Part shown: positions 8,931 to 18,784 of the stretch, in pieces
Position numbering within the stretch: position 1 is the first letter of the stretch
Layout of the letters: every line of letters starts with the position of its first letter
Source of the DNA: UKL13-2 sp044229235
Lineage (GTDB): Bacteria > Pseudomonadota > Gammaproteobacteria > Burkholderiales > Usitatibacteraceae
Assembly (NCBI GenBank): GCA_044229235.1
Contig: JBGATH010000013.1
Location: 1 to 64,000, forward strand
DNA: 64,000 nt
Direction of reading: 5' to 3'
The notes under the pieces: generated by a model
The model's database searches: none
What the model saw: only the letters and a program-made list of their open reading frames with translations
What the model was told of the DNA's origin: nothing
Program-made: the position numbers and the translations under genes

Positions 8931-10208
8931 TTACCGCAGTGCCCGCGCCACGCGCTGTTCGATTTCATCCAGCGCCTGCTGCGGCGTTTTCACGCCGGCC
9001 ATCACCGTGTTGGTGTTGATGCGCAGCGCATCGGAGATCGCTTTGTAGACAGGCGTGACCGGTCGCGGCCGGGCTGTTTCCACCACCGGCAGCGCATCGG
9101 CGAACCACGGCACCGCGGCCACCACTTCCGGATCGCGATAGACCTGCGGAAACACCGGGTGGAACGAGCCCTTGAGCGCGAGCTGCTTGGACACTGCGGG
9201 GCTCGACAGCCAGCGGATCAGCGACACCGCCTCCGCCTTGTTCTTCGAGAATGCCGACACCGCCCAGTTCCAGCCCCCCATGCACGACACCGCCTTGCCG
9301 CCCGGCATCGCTGGCAGCTTGACCACGCCGACCTTGTCTTTCACCTGCGTGTCCGCGCCACCCTGGAAGTGGTTCCATGCGTAGCCCCAGATCACGCCGA
9401 ACACCACCTTGCCGGCCTGGAACTCCTTTCGCGTGTCATCGGTGCCGACTTCGGCGCTGTTTTTCTTGGCCACGCCGCCATCAACCATGGCGCGCCACAT
9501 CTTCAGTCCGGCCTCGGCTTTGCCGCGCTCGAACGAGGTCTTGCCGTCGCGAATGATCTCGCCGCCCAGGCTCCAGTACGGCAGCAGGAAGGTGCACACC
9601 GCCCCCTCAACTGCTTTGCCCTGGAAGCTGAGGCCCTGCAGATTCGGGTTGTTCTCGCCCTGCTGGATTTTTTTGGCGATGCGCGCCAGTTCCGGCCACG
9701 TTGCCGGCGGCTGCTCGCCGTACTTGGCCAGCAAATCCTTGCGGTAATAGAGAAACAGCGAATCGGCCAGCGCCGGCAGCGCCATCATCTTGCCGTTGAC
9801 GGTGTTGGCCTCGCGATAGGCAGGCAGGTAGCGCGACAGCTCGGCCTCGGCATCCTTGCCGTAATAGTCGTTGAGTGGTTCTGCCCAGCGCGCGGCGGCA
9901 AACTGCGCCGGACGGATGATGTCGATCAGGAAAATATCGAGTGTCGAATCGCGCGCTGTCAGCACCATGTTGAGGTATTTCTGGTTCAGTTCGGACGTCG
10001 CGCCGCCGATTTCCACCGAGATTTTCACGCCCGGGTGCGCCGCCATGTACTGGGCGAACAGGTCGCGCATGATGTCAGGGCGTTGCTGGCCGCCGACATA
10101 GACCTTGAGGCTGACGGGAGCCGCAGACGAGGCTGGCTGTGCCTGCGCTGCGCCCGCAAACGCCAGGCAGGCGAACAGCAGATACGTCGCGGGCGAGCGC
10201 GGGCTCAT
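8931..10208 (-). CDS. ABC transporter sugar-binding protein (family 1 extracellular solute-binding)
   Basis: A 425-residue periplasmic solute-binding protein with a clear signal peptide (hydrophobic YLLFACLAFAGAAQAQ, cleavage probably after AQA). It then shows the SBP family 1 pattern, including the N-terminal KVYVGGQQRPDIMRDLFAQY and a C-terminal LSSPAVSKQ segment. It delivers sugar to the two permeases encoded immediately downstream. It follows the ATPase gene after 4 bases. The ligand is not readable; context suggests oligosaccharides or a monosaccharide from galactan breakdown. Confidence 0.92.
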   Translation of the reverse strand: MSPRSPATYLLFACLAFAGAAQAQPASSAAPVSLKVYVGGQQRPDIMRDLFAQYMAAHPGVKISVEIGGATSELNQKYLNMVLTARDSTLDIFLIDIIRPAQFAAARWAEPLNDYYGKDAEAELSRYLPAYREANTVNGKMMALPALADSLFLYYRKDLLAKYGEQPPATWPELARIAKKIQQGENNPNLQGLSFQGKAVEGAVCTFLLPYWSLGGEIIRDGKTSFERGKAEAGLKMWRAMVDGGVAKKNSAEVGTDDTRKEFQAGKVVFGVIWGYAWNHFQGGADTQVKDKVGVVKLPAMPGGKAVSCMGGWNWAVSAFSKNKAEAVSLIRWLSSPAVSKQLALKGSFHPVFPQVYRDPEVVAAVPWFADALPVVETARPRPVTPVYKAISDALRINTNTVMAGVKTPQQALDEIEQRVARALR

Positions 10209-10212
10209 GTCG

Positions 10213-11316
<1,104 letters not shown>

Positions 11317-11325
11317 CGCGCGCTT

Positions 11326-12138
11326 TCAGTACACGCCGGTATTGATGGTCTTCGCCAGCGCCGGCTTCATCGCGCTCAGGAAGGCGTTGGCCTGCCGCAT
11401 CATCATGCCCATGTCGGACGCGATGGCGACGTAGCCGTATCCGTATTCAATGAATTGCTGCACCATTTCCGGCGAAGGGCCAACGATGCCGATGGGCTTG
11501 CCGATTGTTTTCGCGCGCGCGGCGGCATCCTTGAGGGCCGCCTGCACCTCGGGATGGGCGATGTTGCCGATCTGGCCCATCGCGGAAGAAAGGTCACCCG
11601 GGCCCATGAACAGCGCATCCACGCCGTCCACCGCCGCGATTTCTTCAAGCTTCTCAATGGCCGCCGGCGTCTCCAGCTGGATCATGCGGAAAATGCCGTC
11701 GTTGGCGCGCTTGCCGTAGTCGGCCGCCGTGGCGTAGCGGCTGGCGCGGTGCATGGCGGCGAAGCCGCGCGTGCCGGGATTGGCGTCGCCGGGTTGCGGG
11801 TAGCGCGTGGACGCGACCGCGCGGCGCGCATCGTCGGCGTTTTGCACGAACGGAAACATCAGCGTCTGCGCGCCGATGTCCAGCGCCCGCTTGACGGTGA
11901 CGATCTCGTTCCAGGCGAGCCGCACCACCGGTGTGGCACGGGTGCCGGCGATGGCCTGCAGGATGTGATACGCGTCCTTGTAGTCGATGGGTACGTGTTC
12001 CATGTCCACCACCAGCCAGTCGAAACCCAGGCAGCCCATGGCCTCGGCCGTGGAAGCGGTGCCGGACATGAGCCAGGTGCCCAGTGGAATGCTGGGCTGG
12101 GCGAGCAGGGTGCGAAACGGATTGGTGAACGGGTCCAT
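11326..12138 (-). CDS. HpcH/HpaI-family aldolase (2-keto-3-deoxy sugar acid aldolase)
   Basis: A 270-residue class II pyruvate aldolase. Family marks are the WLVVDMEHVPIDY segment, the QLETPAAIEKLEEIAAVDGVDA stretch carrying the metal-binding glutamate, and GPGDLSSAMG with the metal-binding aspartate. Relatives cleave 2-keto-3-deoxy sugar acids such as keto-deoxy-glucarate, -rhamnonate or -arabinonate to pyruvate plus an aldehyde. Encoded 6 bases after the dehydratase, it most likely cleaves that enzyme's product, completing a Dahms-like route to pyruvate and glycolaldehyde or glyceraldehyde. The exact substrate is inferred from context. Confidence 0.86.
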   Translation of the reverse strand: MDPFTNPFRTLLAQPSIPLGTWLMSGTASTAEAMGCLGFDWLVVDMEHVPIDYKDAYHILQAIAGTRATPVVRLAWNEIVTVKRALDIGAQTLMFPFVQNADDARRAVASTRYPQPGDANPGTRGFAAMHRASRYATAADYGKRANDGIFRMIQLETPAAIEKLEEIAAVDGVDALFMGPGDLSSAMGQIGNIAHPEVQAALKDAAARAKTIGKPIGIVGPSPEMVQQFIEYGYGYVAIASDMGMMMRQANAFLSAMKPALAKTINTGVY

Positions 12139-12144
12139 GTGGCC

Positions 12145-13881
12145 TCAATAGATCGGGGGTTCGGGGGTGGCGGCATTGCCCATGAGGAAATCAAAGTCGC
12201 AGCCTTGCGGGGCTTGTGTGGCGTGTTCAACGTACAGGCGCGAAAAGCCGCGTTCATAAGGAATCGGTGGCGGGGTCCACGCGGCGCGGCGCAGCGTGAG
12301 TTCTTCGTCGGACAATTCCACATTCAGCGTGCGGGCCTCGATGTCGAGCGCAATCATGTCGCCCGTCTGCACCAGCGCCAGCGGCCCGCCCACCGCCGCT
12401 TCCGGCGCGACATGCACCACGCAGCTGCCGTAATGCGTGCCGCTCATGCGCGCGTCGGAGATGCGCACCATGTCGCGCACGCCCTGCTGCAGCAGCTTTT
12501 TCGGGATGGGCAGGTTGCCCCACTCGGGCATGCCGGGCGCGCCGACCGGGCCACCGTGCTTGAGCACGATCACGGTGTTTTCATCGACGTCGAGCGCGGG
12601 ATCGTGAATTCCGGCCATCATCTGCGCGTTGGATTCAAACACCAGCGCGCGGCCGCGATGCTTGAAGAATTTCGGGCTGGCTGCGGACGGCTTGATGATG
12701 GCGCCGTCCGGGCACAGGTTGCCGCGCAGCACGGCCAATGCCGCCCCGGGTGCCACCGGCTTGTCGATGGGGCGAATGACTTCCGGGTCCAGGTTTTGTG
12801 CGTCGGCGATATTCTCACCGAGCGTTTTGCCGGTCACTGTCGACGCATCGAGCGCCAGGTGCGGCCTGATTTCGACTAGCAGCGCCGGCAGGCCGCCGGC
12901 GAAAAAGAAGTCCTCCATCAGCTTGTCGCCGGAAGGAAACAGGTTGGCAATGACCGGAATTTTTCTCGCCGCGGCGTCCATCTCGTCGAGCGTCAGTGTG
13001 AGCCCGCCGCGGCCGGCCATGGCGATCATGTGGATGGCCGCGTTGGTCGAGCCGCCCAGCGCCATGTAGGTGGCGATGCCGTTGACCAGCGACGCACGCG
13101 TGAAGAAGCGCGAAGGCTTCAGGTCTTCCCATACCATGTCGACGATGCGCGCGCCACAGGCCGAAGCCATGCGATGGTGATTGGCATCCATCGCCGGAAT
13201 GCTCGATGCGCCCGGCAGCGTGAATCCCATGGCTTCGGCAATGGCGGTCATGGTGCTGGCCGTGCCCATGGTGTTGCAGGTGCCGGGCGAGCGCGTCATC
13301 TTGGCTTCGAGCCTGATCCATTCCTTCTGCTCGATGTTGCCGGCCACGTACTCGTCCCAGAATTTCTTGGTGTGCGTGCCCGCGCCGACTGTCTGGCCGC
13401 GATAGCGGTCATTCAGCATGGGCCCCGCCGGACAAAATATGGCCGGGATGTCCATGCTGATGGCGCCCATGAGCATGCCGGGCGTGGTCTTGTCGCAACC
13501 ACCGAGCAGCACCGCGCCGTCGATGGGATGCGAGCGCAGCAGCTCTTCGGTTTCCATGGCCAGCAGATTGCGGTAGAGCATGGTGGTGGGTTTCACCATC
13601 ACCTCGCCCAGAGACAGCGCCGGCAGCTCCACCGGAAAGGCGCCGGCCAGCAGGATGCCCTGGCGGATGGACGTCGCGCGTTCGCGCAGGTGCGCGTGGC
13701 ACGGTGACAGGTCCGACCAGGTATTGATGATGGCGATCACCGGCCGGCCGAGGAACTCCTCACGGCGCAGTCCGCGCTGCTGCAGCCGCTGCCGGTGGGC
13801 GAACGAGCGCATGTCATCCCGCGCCAGCCAGCGCTGGCTGCGGAGCGAATCGAGACTGCGACGCGACGGGCCTGTAGACAC
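12145..13881 (-). CDS. IlvD/Edd-family sugar-acid dehydratase (L-arabinonate dehydratase-like)
   Basis: A 578-residue member of the IlvD/Edd iron-sulfur dehydratases. The three cluster cysteines are visible: Cys61 in LSPCHAH, Cys129 in GGCDKTTP and Cys202 in TCNTMG. The extended N-terminus (LRSQRW) and the sugar-catabolic context point to a pentonate or hexonate dehydratase such as L-arabinonate dehydratase rather than branched-chain biosynthesis. It would remove water from the aldonic acid to give the 2-keto-3-deoxy acid. The start is a GTG at 13881, chosen because LRSQRW lies upstream of the next ATG (13812). First gene of the enzyme and transporter operon. Confidence 0.88.
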   Translation of the reverse strand: MSTGPSRRSLDSLRSQRWLARDDMRSFAHRQRLQQRGLRREEFLGRPVIAIINTWSDLSPCHAHLRERATSIRQGILLAGAFPVELPALSLGEVMVKPTTMLYRNLLAMETEELLRSHPIDGAVLLGGCDKTTPGMLMGAISMDIPAIFCPAGPMLNDRYRGQTVGAGTHTKKFWDEYVAGNIEQKEWIRLEAKMTRSPGTCNTMGTASTMTAIAEAMGFTLPGASSIPAMDANHHRMASACGARIVDMVWEDLKPSRFFTRASLVNGIATYMALGGSTNAAIHMIAMAGRGGLTLTLDEMDAAARKIPVIANLFPSGDKLMEDFFFAGGLPALLVEIRPHLALDASTVTGKTLGENIADAQNLDPEVIRPIDKPVAPGAALAVLRGNLCPDGAIIKPSAASPKFFKHRGRALVFESNAQMMAGIHDPALDVDENTVIVLKHGGPVGAPGMPEWGNLPIPKKLLQQGVRDMVRISDARMSGTHYGSCVVHVAPEAAVGGPLALVQTGDMIALDIEARTLNVELSDEELTLRRAAWTPPPIPYERGFSRLYVEHATQAPQGCDFDFLMGNAATPEPPIY

Positions 13882-13913
13882 CGGGTGGATCCTTGTCAGG
13901 GTGCGGGCAGAAA

Positions 13914-13954
13914 CAAAAAGGGCGCTACGAACTGTAACCGGTTCGCAACGCCCC
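13914..13954 (-). terminator. Rho-independent terminator after the TonB receptor gene
   Basis: On the minus strand a stem of GGGCG...CGAAC pairs with GTTCG...CGCCC around an 8-base loop and is followed by TTTTTG. It lies 18 bases past the receptor stop codon and separates the receptor transcript from the dehydratase operon. Confidence 0.8.
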
Positions 13955-13971
13955 TGTCGGCTGTTTTGCGG

Positions 13972-16245
13972 TCAGAAATCGTACCGCACGCTGATACCGA
14001 AATAGCGCTCGTCGTCACGCGGCACGCTGCGCTGGGTGTTGGCACCCGACAACAGGAACGCGGCGTAAGACTTGTCACCCAGGTTCTTGCCGATGAGACT
14101 GACACGCCAGCCGGCCGACGGATTGGCCAGGCTGACATTGGCATTGAAAATGCCGTAGGAAGGCTGGATGGTGTTGGTGGACGTGGAGAGGTCATACTGA
14201 ACCGCGCTCGAATACGTGTAATCGGCGCCCATGTCGAGACGCAGGCCATTGCCGACGTTGCTCCACCAATTGGCGCGGATGGCCGCCTTTTTGTCGGGGG
14301 CGGACGGCAATGGAATGCCGTTGGGCAGGCAGCTCGCACCCGGCGGGCAGTTGAAGCGATCGACGCGCGCCTTGGTTTTGGCGTAGGCGGCAGACAGCGT
14401 GAACTGCTTGGAAATCTTCGCCTCCATGTCGATTTCCGCGCCCTTGGTCGACACATCACCCGCGTTGATGAAGCGCGTTACGACCACGCCCCCCACGAGG
14501 TCCGGGAAATTGGCCTGATAACCTTTGTACTTGGCATCGAACAGCGCGACGTTGAAGCGCACCCGGTTGTCGAGCAGGGTGGACTTCAGGCCGAGCTCAT
14601 AGCTGTCGGATTTTTCCGGCGCCAACGCCACTTCCTGATTGGGCTGCATGTTGAAGAAGGCGTTATAGGCCGGACCCTTGTAGCCCTTGGAATAGGTGGC
14701 ATAGAGGCCCACGTTCGGCGTTAGATCGAATTGCGGGCCGATGCGACCGGACGTACCTTTTTCTTTGGTGGTCGCCGATGCATACGGGCGATTGGGCTGC
14801 ACGCCGGGAATGGCCGCGGCCGCGGTGGACGTGCGTGAGTGGTAGTAGGACAGCTCGTCGTCGGTGTAGCGCAGACCGAAAATGCCACGCAGGTTCTTGC
14901 TGAAATTGAACACGCCTTCGCCAAACAGCGAGGCACTCTTCGACTCCGTGCCGTATGCGGCAAGGCCGAAATCGTTCAACACGGCCGCACAAGGCGTCAA
15001 GCCGTTGGCCAATGTGGGCAGGGTGCCGTTGCAGCGCACCACGTCGCGACGATAGGTCTCGTCGGTCTTGTTGTTCATGTAATACGCGCCGACCACGTAG
15101 TCGAAGAACGCGCCCTTGGGCGAAGCCAGACGCAATTCCTGCGTGAACACCTTGGATTTCAGGTCGCCGCGATCGGAGAGCTGCGCGATCTGGCTGTTCA
15201 GCGGTGTCGGCGCGGTGCCGTCGATGTCCTGGAACTGGGTGTTCTTCCACTCGCGCCAGGCGCTGATCCAGGTCATCGCGTTGCCGCCCCAATTCCAGTC
15301 GAGCTGCGCGGACAGGCCGCCGTTCTTGTCGTCCACGCGCTCGTTCACGTCGGTCGAGACCTGACGGACTTCCGTGCCAAACGGGATTGGGGCAATGGCT
15401 GCCGCCTGCGCGGCACCGCCACGCAGGAAGGGCCCGCGGATGCCGGTATCGTCGCCCTTGGTGTAGTCGCCGATGAGCGTGAGCTTGCTGTCCTTGCCGG
15501 TGGCGATTTCAAATTTCACGCGCCCGCCCTGGCGGTCGTAGCCGTTGACCTTGCGATTGAGGAATTTGTTGTAGACATTACCATCCCATTCGGCGGTCAT
15601 CAGGTTCAGCGACGCCAGTACGCCCGGGGAGAACTCACCGGAAATGCCGGCGCGCAAGCGATACTCGCGCCCATCGAAGTACGAAGCGTCCACATAACGC
15701 TCGATCCCCTGCTGGATGGGCTTGGACACGATGTTGATCACACCTGCCGAGGCGTTTTTGCCGAACAAGGTACCCTGCGGGCCGCGCAGGACCTCGATGC
15801 GCTCGATGTCCATCAAGTCCAGTGTGCTCATGCCGGGGCGCGGGAATACCACGCCGTCAACCACCGTCGACACCGTCGGCTCCACGCCCGGCGAGGTTGA
15901 AATTGTGCCGACGCCGCGGATAAACAGCGCCGTGTCCTTGTTGGAGGCATTGGCGCGGAAATTGAGGGTCGGCACTTGCGCCGTGATGGTGCCCAGGTTG
16001 TTCAGATTGAGCTGCTCGAGCTTGTCGCCGCTCATGACGGTGATGGCGATGGGCACCGATTGCAGCGGCTCGGTACGCTTGGTCGCCGTAACCGTAATGG
16101 TGTCGAGCTGGTTCTCGTCCTTGGCTGCAGCGGCGGTCGGCGCGGCCTGCTGCGCCTGCGCGCCGCCGGCGACCAGGGCGCTTGCCACCAGTAGCGGCAA
16201 CAGTTTTCGCTGGCCGAAAACGGGCTCTTGGGGGGTAGGCTTCAT
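13972..16245 (-). CDS. TonB-dependent outer-membrane receptor
   Basis: A 757-residue receptor with a signal peptide (LLPLLVASALVAGGAQAQ), a TonB-box-like DTITVTATKR near residue 50, a plug domain (VLRGPQGTLFGKNASAGVINI) and a long beta-barrel ending in the aromatic RYDF outer-membrane signature. A strong GGAGGAG ribosome site precedes the ATG. The receptor heads the sugar locus and probably imports galactan-derived or other plant oligosaccharides across the outer membrane. Iron-chelate transport cannot be excluded from family alone. It has its own promoter (16364-16392) and terminator (13914-13954). Confidence 0.92.
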   Translation of the reverse strand: MKPTPQEPVFGQRKLLPLLVASALVAGGAQAQQAAPTAAAAKDENQLDTITVTATKRTEPLQSVPIAITVMSGDKLEQLNLNNLGTITAQVPTLNFRANASNKDTALFIRGVGTISTSPGVEPTVSTVVDGVVFPRPGMSTLDLMDIERIEVLRGPQGTLFGKNASAGVINIVSKPIQQGIERYVDASYFDGREYRLRAGISGEFSPGVLASLNLMTAEWDGNVYNKFLNRKVNGYDRQGGRVKFEIATGKDSKLTLIGDYTKGDDTGIRGPFLRGGAAQAAAIAPIPFGTEVRQVSTDVNERVDDKNGGLSAQLDWNWGGNAMTWISAWREWKNTQFQDIDGTAPTPLNSQIAQLSDRGDLKSKVFTQELRLASPKGAFFDYVVGAYYMNNKTDETYRRDVVRCNGTLPTLANGLTPCAAVLNDFGLAAYGTESKSASLFGEGVFNFSKNLRGIFGLRYTDDELSYYHSRTSTAAAAIPGVQPNRPYASATTKEKGTSGRIGPQFDLTPNVGLYATYSKGYKGPAYNAFFNMQPNQEVALAPEKSDSYELGLKSTLLDNRVRFNVALFDAKYKGYQANFPDLVGGVVVTRFINAGDVSTKGAEIDMEAKISKQFTLSAAYAKTKARVDRFNCPPGASCLPNGIPLPSAPDKKAAIRANWWSNVGNGLRLDMGADYTYSSAVQYDLSTSTNTIQPSYGIFNANVSLANPSAGWRVSLIGKNLGDKSYAAFLLSGANTQRSVPRDDERYFGISVRYDF

Positions 16246-16363
16246 TTGGTGCTCCTCCGGGTTGGGATTGTCGTTAAGCGGTCAAGCATTTTCTGATCGC
16301 CTGCGGCTGCAAAACAGCGCGCAAACGTTGCAACCGGCACCTTTTCCAGGCGCTTCTGCCAGC

Positions 16364-16392
16364 ATGCTATTCAGAGCCGCAGGCGAAGTCAA
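16364..16392 (-). promoter_or_regulatory. Probable sigma70 promoter of the TonB receptor gene
   Basis: Minus-strand -35 TTGACT (16387-16392) and -10 TAGCAT (16364-16369) with a 17-base spacer. Predicted start near 16357, giving a leader of about 110 bases. Rests on motif match only. Confidence 0.55.
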
Positions 16393-16408
16393 GTAGGTCA
16401 TCTACATG
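16390..16408. promoter_or_regulatory. Palindromic candidate operator next to the receptor promoter
   Basis: CAAGTAGGTCATCTACATG is a 19-base imperfect palindrome (arms match 6 of 7). It abuts the -35 box and centres at about -42. It could bind the GntR/UTRA protein encoded at the start of the window or another sugar regulator; which one is unknown. Confidence 0.45.
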
Positions 16409-16567
16409 AGTTGTATCGGCTGGATAAGTTAGGCGATCGACACCGGTTACCGCGCCGCTCCGGCGCAGGCCGGGCCAGCAGCAGTCATGCCGGCGTTCGT
16501 CAGGATCCCGACCCGATCCGGTGGCCGCCCGCGGGCAGCGGGCTTATGGGTGTCTTTGCGCTGGATC

Positions 16568-16634
16568 AAAACTCCAGCATTGGCGGGTCTTTCAGGCTGA
16601 AATGCCCGCGAAACCCGCGCCAATGCTGGGGTTT
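16568..16634. repeat. Dispersed 66-bp palindromic element, copy 2
   Basis: Left arm AAAACTCCAGCATTGGCGGG, right arm GCGCCAATGCTGGGGTTT, with AAATGCC in the centre. It lies just upstream of the icd promoter. The rest of the 516-base gap at 16246-16761 holds the receptor promoter and operator and the icd -10; I see no gene in it. Confidence 0.85.
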
Positions 16635-16669
16635 GGCCAAGTCCCTACGCAGATTGGGGTTATGTGGTT

Positions 16670-16678
16670 TGTTATAAT
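16670..16678 (+). promoter_or_regulatory. Extended -10 promoter element for icd
   Basis: TGTTATAAT is a perfect extended -10 (TG, one base, TATAAT). It lies 84 bases before the icd ATG. No good -35 is present at the right distance, which extended -10 promoters tolerate. Confidence 0.5.
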
Positions 16679-16761
16679 GGACGCCGTCCGCTGCACCCCA
16701 TCCTGCACCACACCGCCTTTCCTCCATCGTCAACCCGCACTACTCTTTTCCAGGAACCGCC

Positions 16762-17976
16762 ATGGCCAAAATCAAAGTCAAAAACCCGATCGTCGAAATG
16801 GACGGAGACGAGATGACTCGCATCATCTGGCAGATGATCCGCGAGAAGCTCATCCTCCCCTACCTTGACGTGGACCTGAAGTACTACGACCTGGGCATGG
16901 AGCATCGCGACGCCACCGACGACAAGGTGACGGTCGAATCGGCCATGGCCACCAAGCAGTACGGCGTGGCCGTGAAGTGCGCCACCATCACCCCCGATGA
17001 AGCGCGGGTGAAGGAATTCAACCTGAAGCAGATGTGGAAGTCGCCCAACGGCACCATCCGCAACATCCTCGACGGCACCATCTTCCGCGAACCCATCATC
17101 TGCAAGAACGTACCGCGTTTGGTCTCGCATTGGGACAAGCCGGTGGTCGTGGCCCGCCACGGCTTTGGCGACCAGTACCGCGCCACCGACTTCCAGTTCC
17201 CGGGTGCCGGCACGCTGAAAATGACCTTCACCCCGGCCGACGGCAGCGCGCCGATCGAGCGCGAAGTGTTCAAGGCGCCCGGCGCCGGCATCGCCATGGG
17301 CATGTACAACCTCGACGAATCCATCAGCGGCTTTGCCCGCGCCTGCTTCACCTACGGGCTGGAGCGGCATTACTCCGTGTACCTGTCGTCCAAGAACACC
17401 ATCCTCAAGGTTTACGACGGCCGCTTCAAGAACCTGTTCCAGGAAATCTTCGACCGCGAATACAAGGCCAAGTACGATGCCGCCGGCCTCACCTACGAGC
17501 ACCGCCTGATCGATGACATGGTGGCGTCCAACCTGAAGTGGAGCGGCGGCTACCTGTGGGCCTGCAAGAACTATGACGGCGACGTGCAATCCGACACCGT
17601 CGCCCAGGGCTACGGCTCGCTGGGCCTGATGACCTCGGTATTGATGTCGCCGGACGGCAAGACCGTGGAAGCCGAAGCCGCGCACGGCACGGTGACGCGC
17701 CATTACCGCATGCACCAGCAAGGCAAGCCCACCTCCACCAACCCGATTGCCTCGATCTATGCCTGGACGCGCGGCCTGATTTTCCGCGGCAAGATGGACG
17801 GCACGCCGGACGTGGTCAAGTTTGCCGAGACGCTGGAAAAGGTCTGCGTTGATGTGGTCGAATCGGGCCGCATGACGAAAGACCTGGCGATTCTTATCCG
17901 CCCCGACCATCCGTATCTGACCACCGAGGAATTCCTCGGCGCCGTGGACACCGAATTGAAGGCGCGCATGCAGTAA
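16762..17976 (+). CDS. icd: NADP-dependent isocitrate dehydrogenase, eukaryote-like (type II) form
   Basis: Converts isocitrate to 2-oxoglutarate and CO2 in the TCA cycle. The 404-residue sequence is of the homodimeric type II class found in eukaryotic cytosol and mitochondria and some bacteria. It has VEMDGDEMTRIIW at the N-terminus, the substrate segment KQMWKSPNGTIRNILDGT, KNYDGDVQSD with metal-binding aspartates, and EAAHGTVTRHYR with NADP-site residues. It is not the Escherichia coli-type enzyme usual in proteobacteria. It is a single-gene unit with its own -10 element upstream and terminator downstream. Confidence 0.95.
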   Translation: MAKIKVKNPIVEMDGDEMTRIIWQMIREKLILPYLDVDLKYYDLGMEHRDATDDKVTVESAMATKQYGVAVKCATITPDEARVKEFNLKQMWKSPNGTIRNILDGTIFREPIICKNVPRLVSHWDKPVVVARHGFGDQYRATDFQFPGAGTLKMTFTPADGSAPIEREVFKAPGAGIAMGMYNLDESISGFARACFTYGLERHYSVYLSSKNTILKVYDGRFKNLFQEIFDREYKAKYDAAGLTYEHRLIDDMVASNLKWSGGYLWACKNYDGDVQSDTVAQGYGSLGLMTSVLMSPDGKTVEAEAAHGTVTRHYRMHQQGKPTSTNPIASIYAWTRGLIFRGKMDGTPDVVKFAETLEKVCVDVVESGRMTKDLAILIRPDHPYLTTEEFLGAVDTELKARMQ

Positions 17977-18005
17977 TCGCCCGGCATTCGGCTCAACCGA
18001 CAAAT

Positions 18006-18038
18006 CGGCTTCCCGCCACGCGGCGGGAAGCCGTTTTT
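18006..18038 (+). terminator. Rho-independent terminator after icd
   Basis: CGGCTTCCCGCC, a short loop and GGCGGGAAGCCG form a 12-bp stem followed directly by TTTTT, about 30 bases past the icd stop. Confidence 0.88.
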
Positions 18039-18140
18039 ACTGGGCGGCGGTGACACGGACCCTGACTCAGGGAAACTTTTGCTCCTGTGGCGGTTCGAAG
18101 TCGCATGTCCCCGTTCCCACGAACCGTTTTCAGGAGCCTT

Positions 18141-18740
18141 ATGAATATCCGCCTGTTGGCCGCGCTGGCCATGTTGTCCGCAACCCAGGCGTTTGCCGCC
18201 GCCACTGTCGGCAAACCCGCGCCCGACTTCACCCTTACCGACCTCGACGGCAAGGCCGTCAAGCTGTCCGACTTCAAGGGCCGGCATGTGGTGCTGGAGT
18301 GGCACAACCACGCCTGCCCGTTCGTCATGAAGCACTACGACAGCGGCAACATGCAGTCGCTGCAGGTGAAGTACGACGCCAAGGACACGGTGTGGCTGTC
18401 CATCAACTCCACCAACACGGGTCACCAGGACTACCTCAGCAACGAGAAGAACAAGGCCTACCTGGCGGCGAAAAAAGCTGCCCCGGACGCCTACCTGCCC
18501 GACCCGGACGGCAAGGTCGGCAACGAGTATGGCGCCCGCACCACGCCGCACATGTATGTGATCAATCCCGCCGGCACGCTGGTTTACGCCGGCGCCATCG
18601 ACGACAAGCGTTCCACCAATGTGGCCGACGTGAAGACGGCAAAGAATTTTCTGGTGGCCGCGCTGGAGGAATCGAAGGCCGGCAAGCCGGTGAGCACTGC
18701 CAGCACGACGCCGTATGGCTGCAGCGTCAAGTACCGCTGA
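18141..18740 (+). CDS. Periplasmic redoxin (AhpC/TSA, thioredoxin-fold)
   Basis: A 199-residue protein with a signal peptide (LLAALAMLSATQAFA) and a thioredoxin-like fold of the peroxiredoxin/redoxin type (GKPAPDFTLTDLDGKAVKLSDFKG). The active-site region is HNHACPFVMKHY, with one cysteine rather than a CXXC pair; a second cysteine lies near the C-terminus (YGCSVKYR). Homologues are annotated as thioredoxin-family or redoxin proteins, with a suggested role in peroxide handling or thiol exchange in the envelope. The ATG at 18141 has an AGGAG site 5 bases upstream, so I prefer it to an upstream in-frame start at 18087. Confidence 0.85.
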   Translation: MNIRLLAALAMLSATQAFAAATVGKPAPDFTLTDLDGKAVKLSDFKGRHVVLEWHNHACPFVMKHYDSGNMQSLQVKYDAKDTVWLSINSTNTGHQDYLSNEKNKAYLAAKKAAPDAYLPDPDGKVGNEYGARTTPHMYVINPAGTLVYAGAIDDKRSTNVADVKTAKNFLVAALEESKAGKPVSTASTTPYGCSVKYR

Positions 18741-18784
18741 ACGCGGTTGCCACCGTCACGAGGTCCGAAGGCGCGGGCCCGCTT

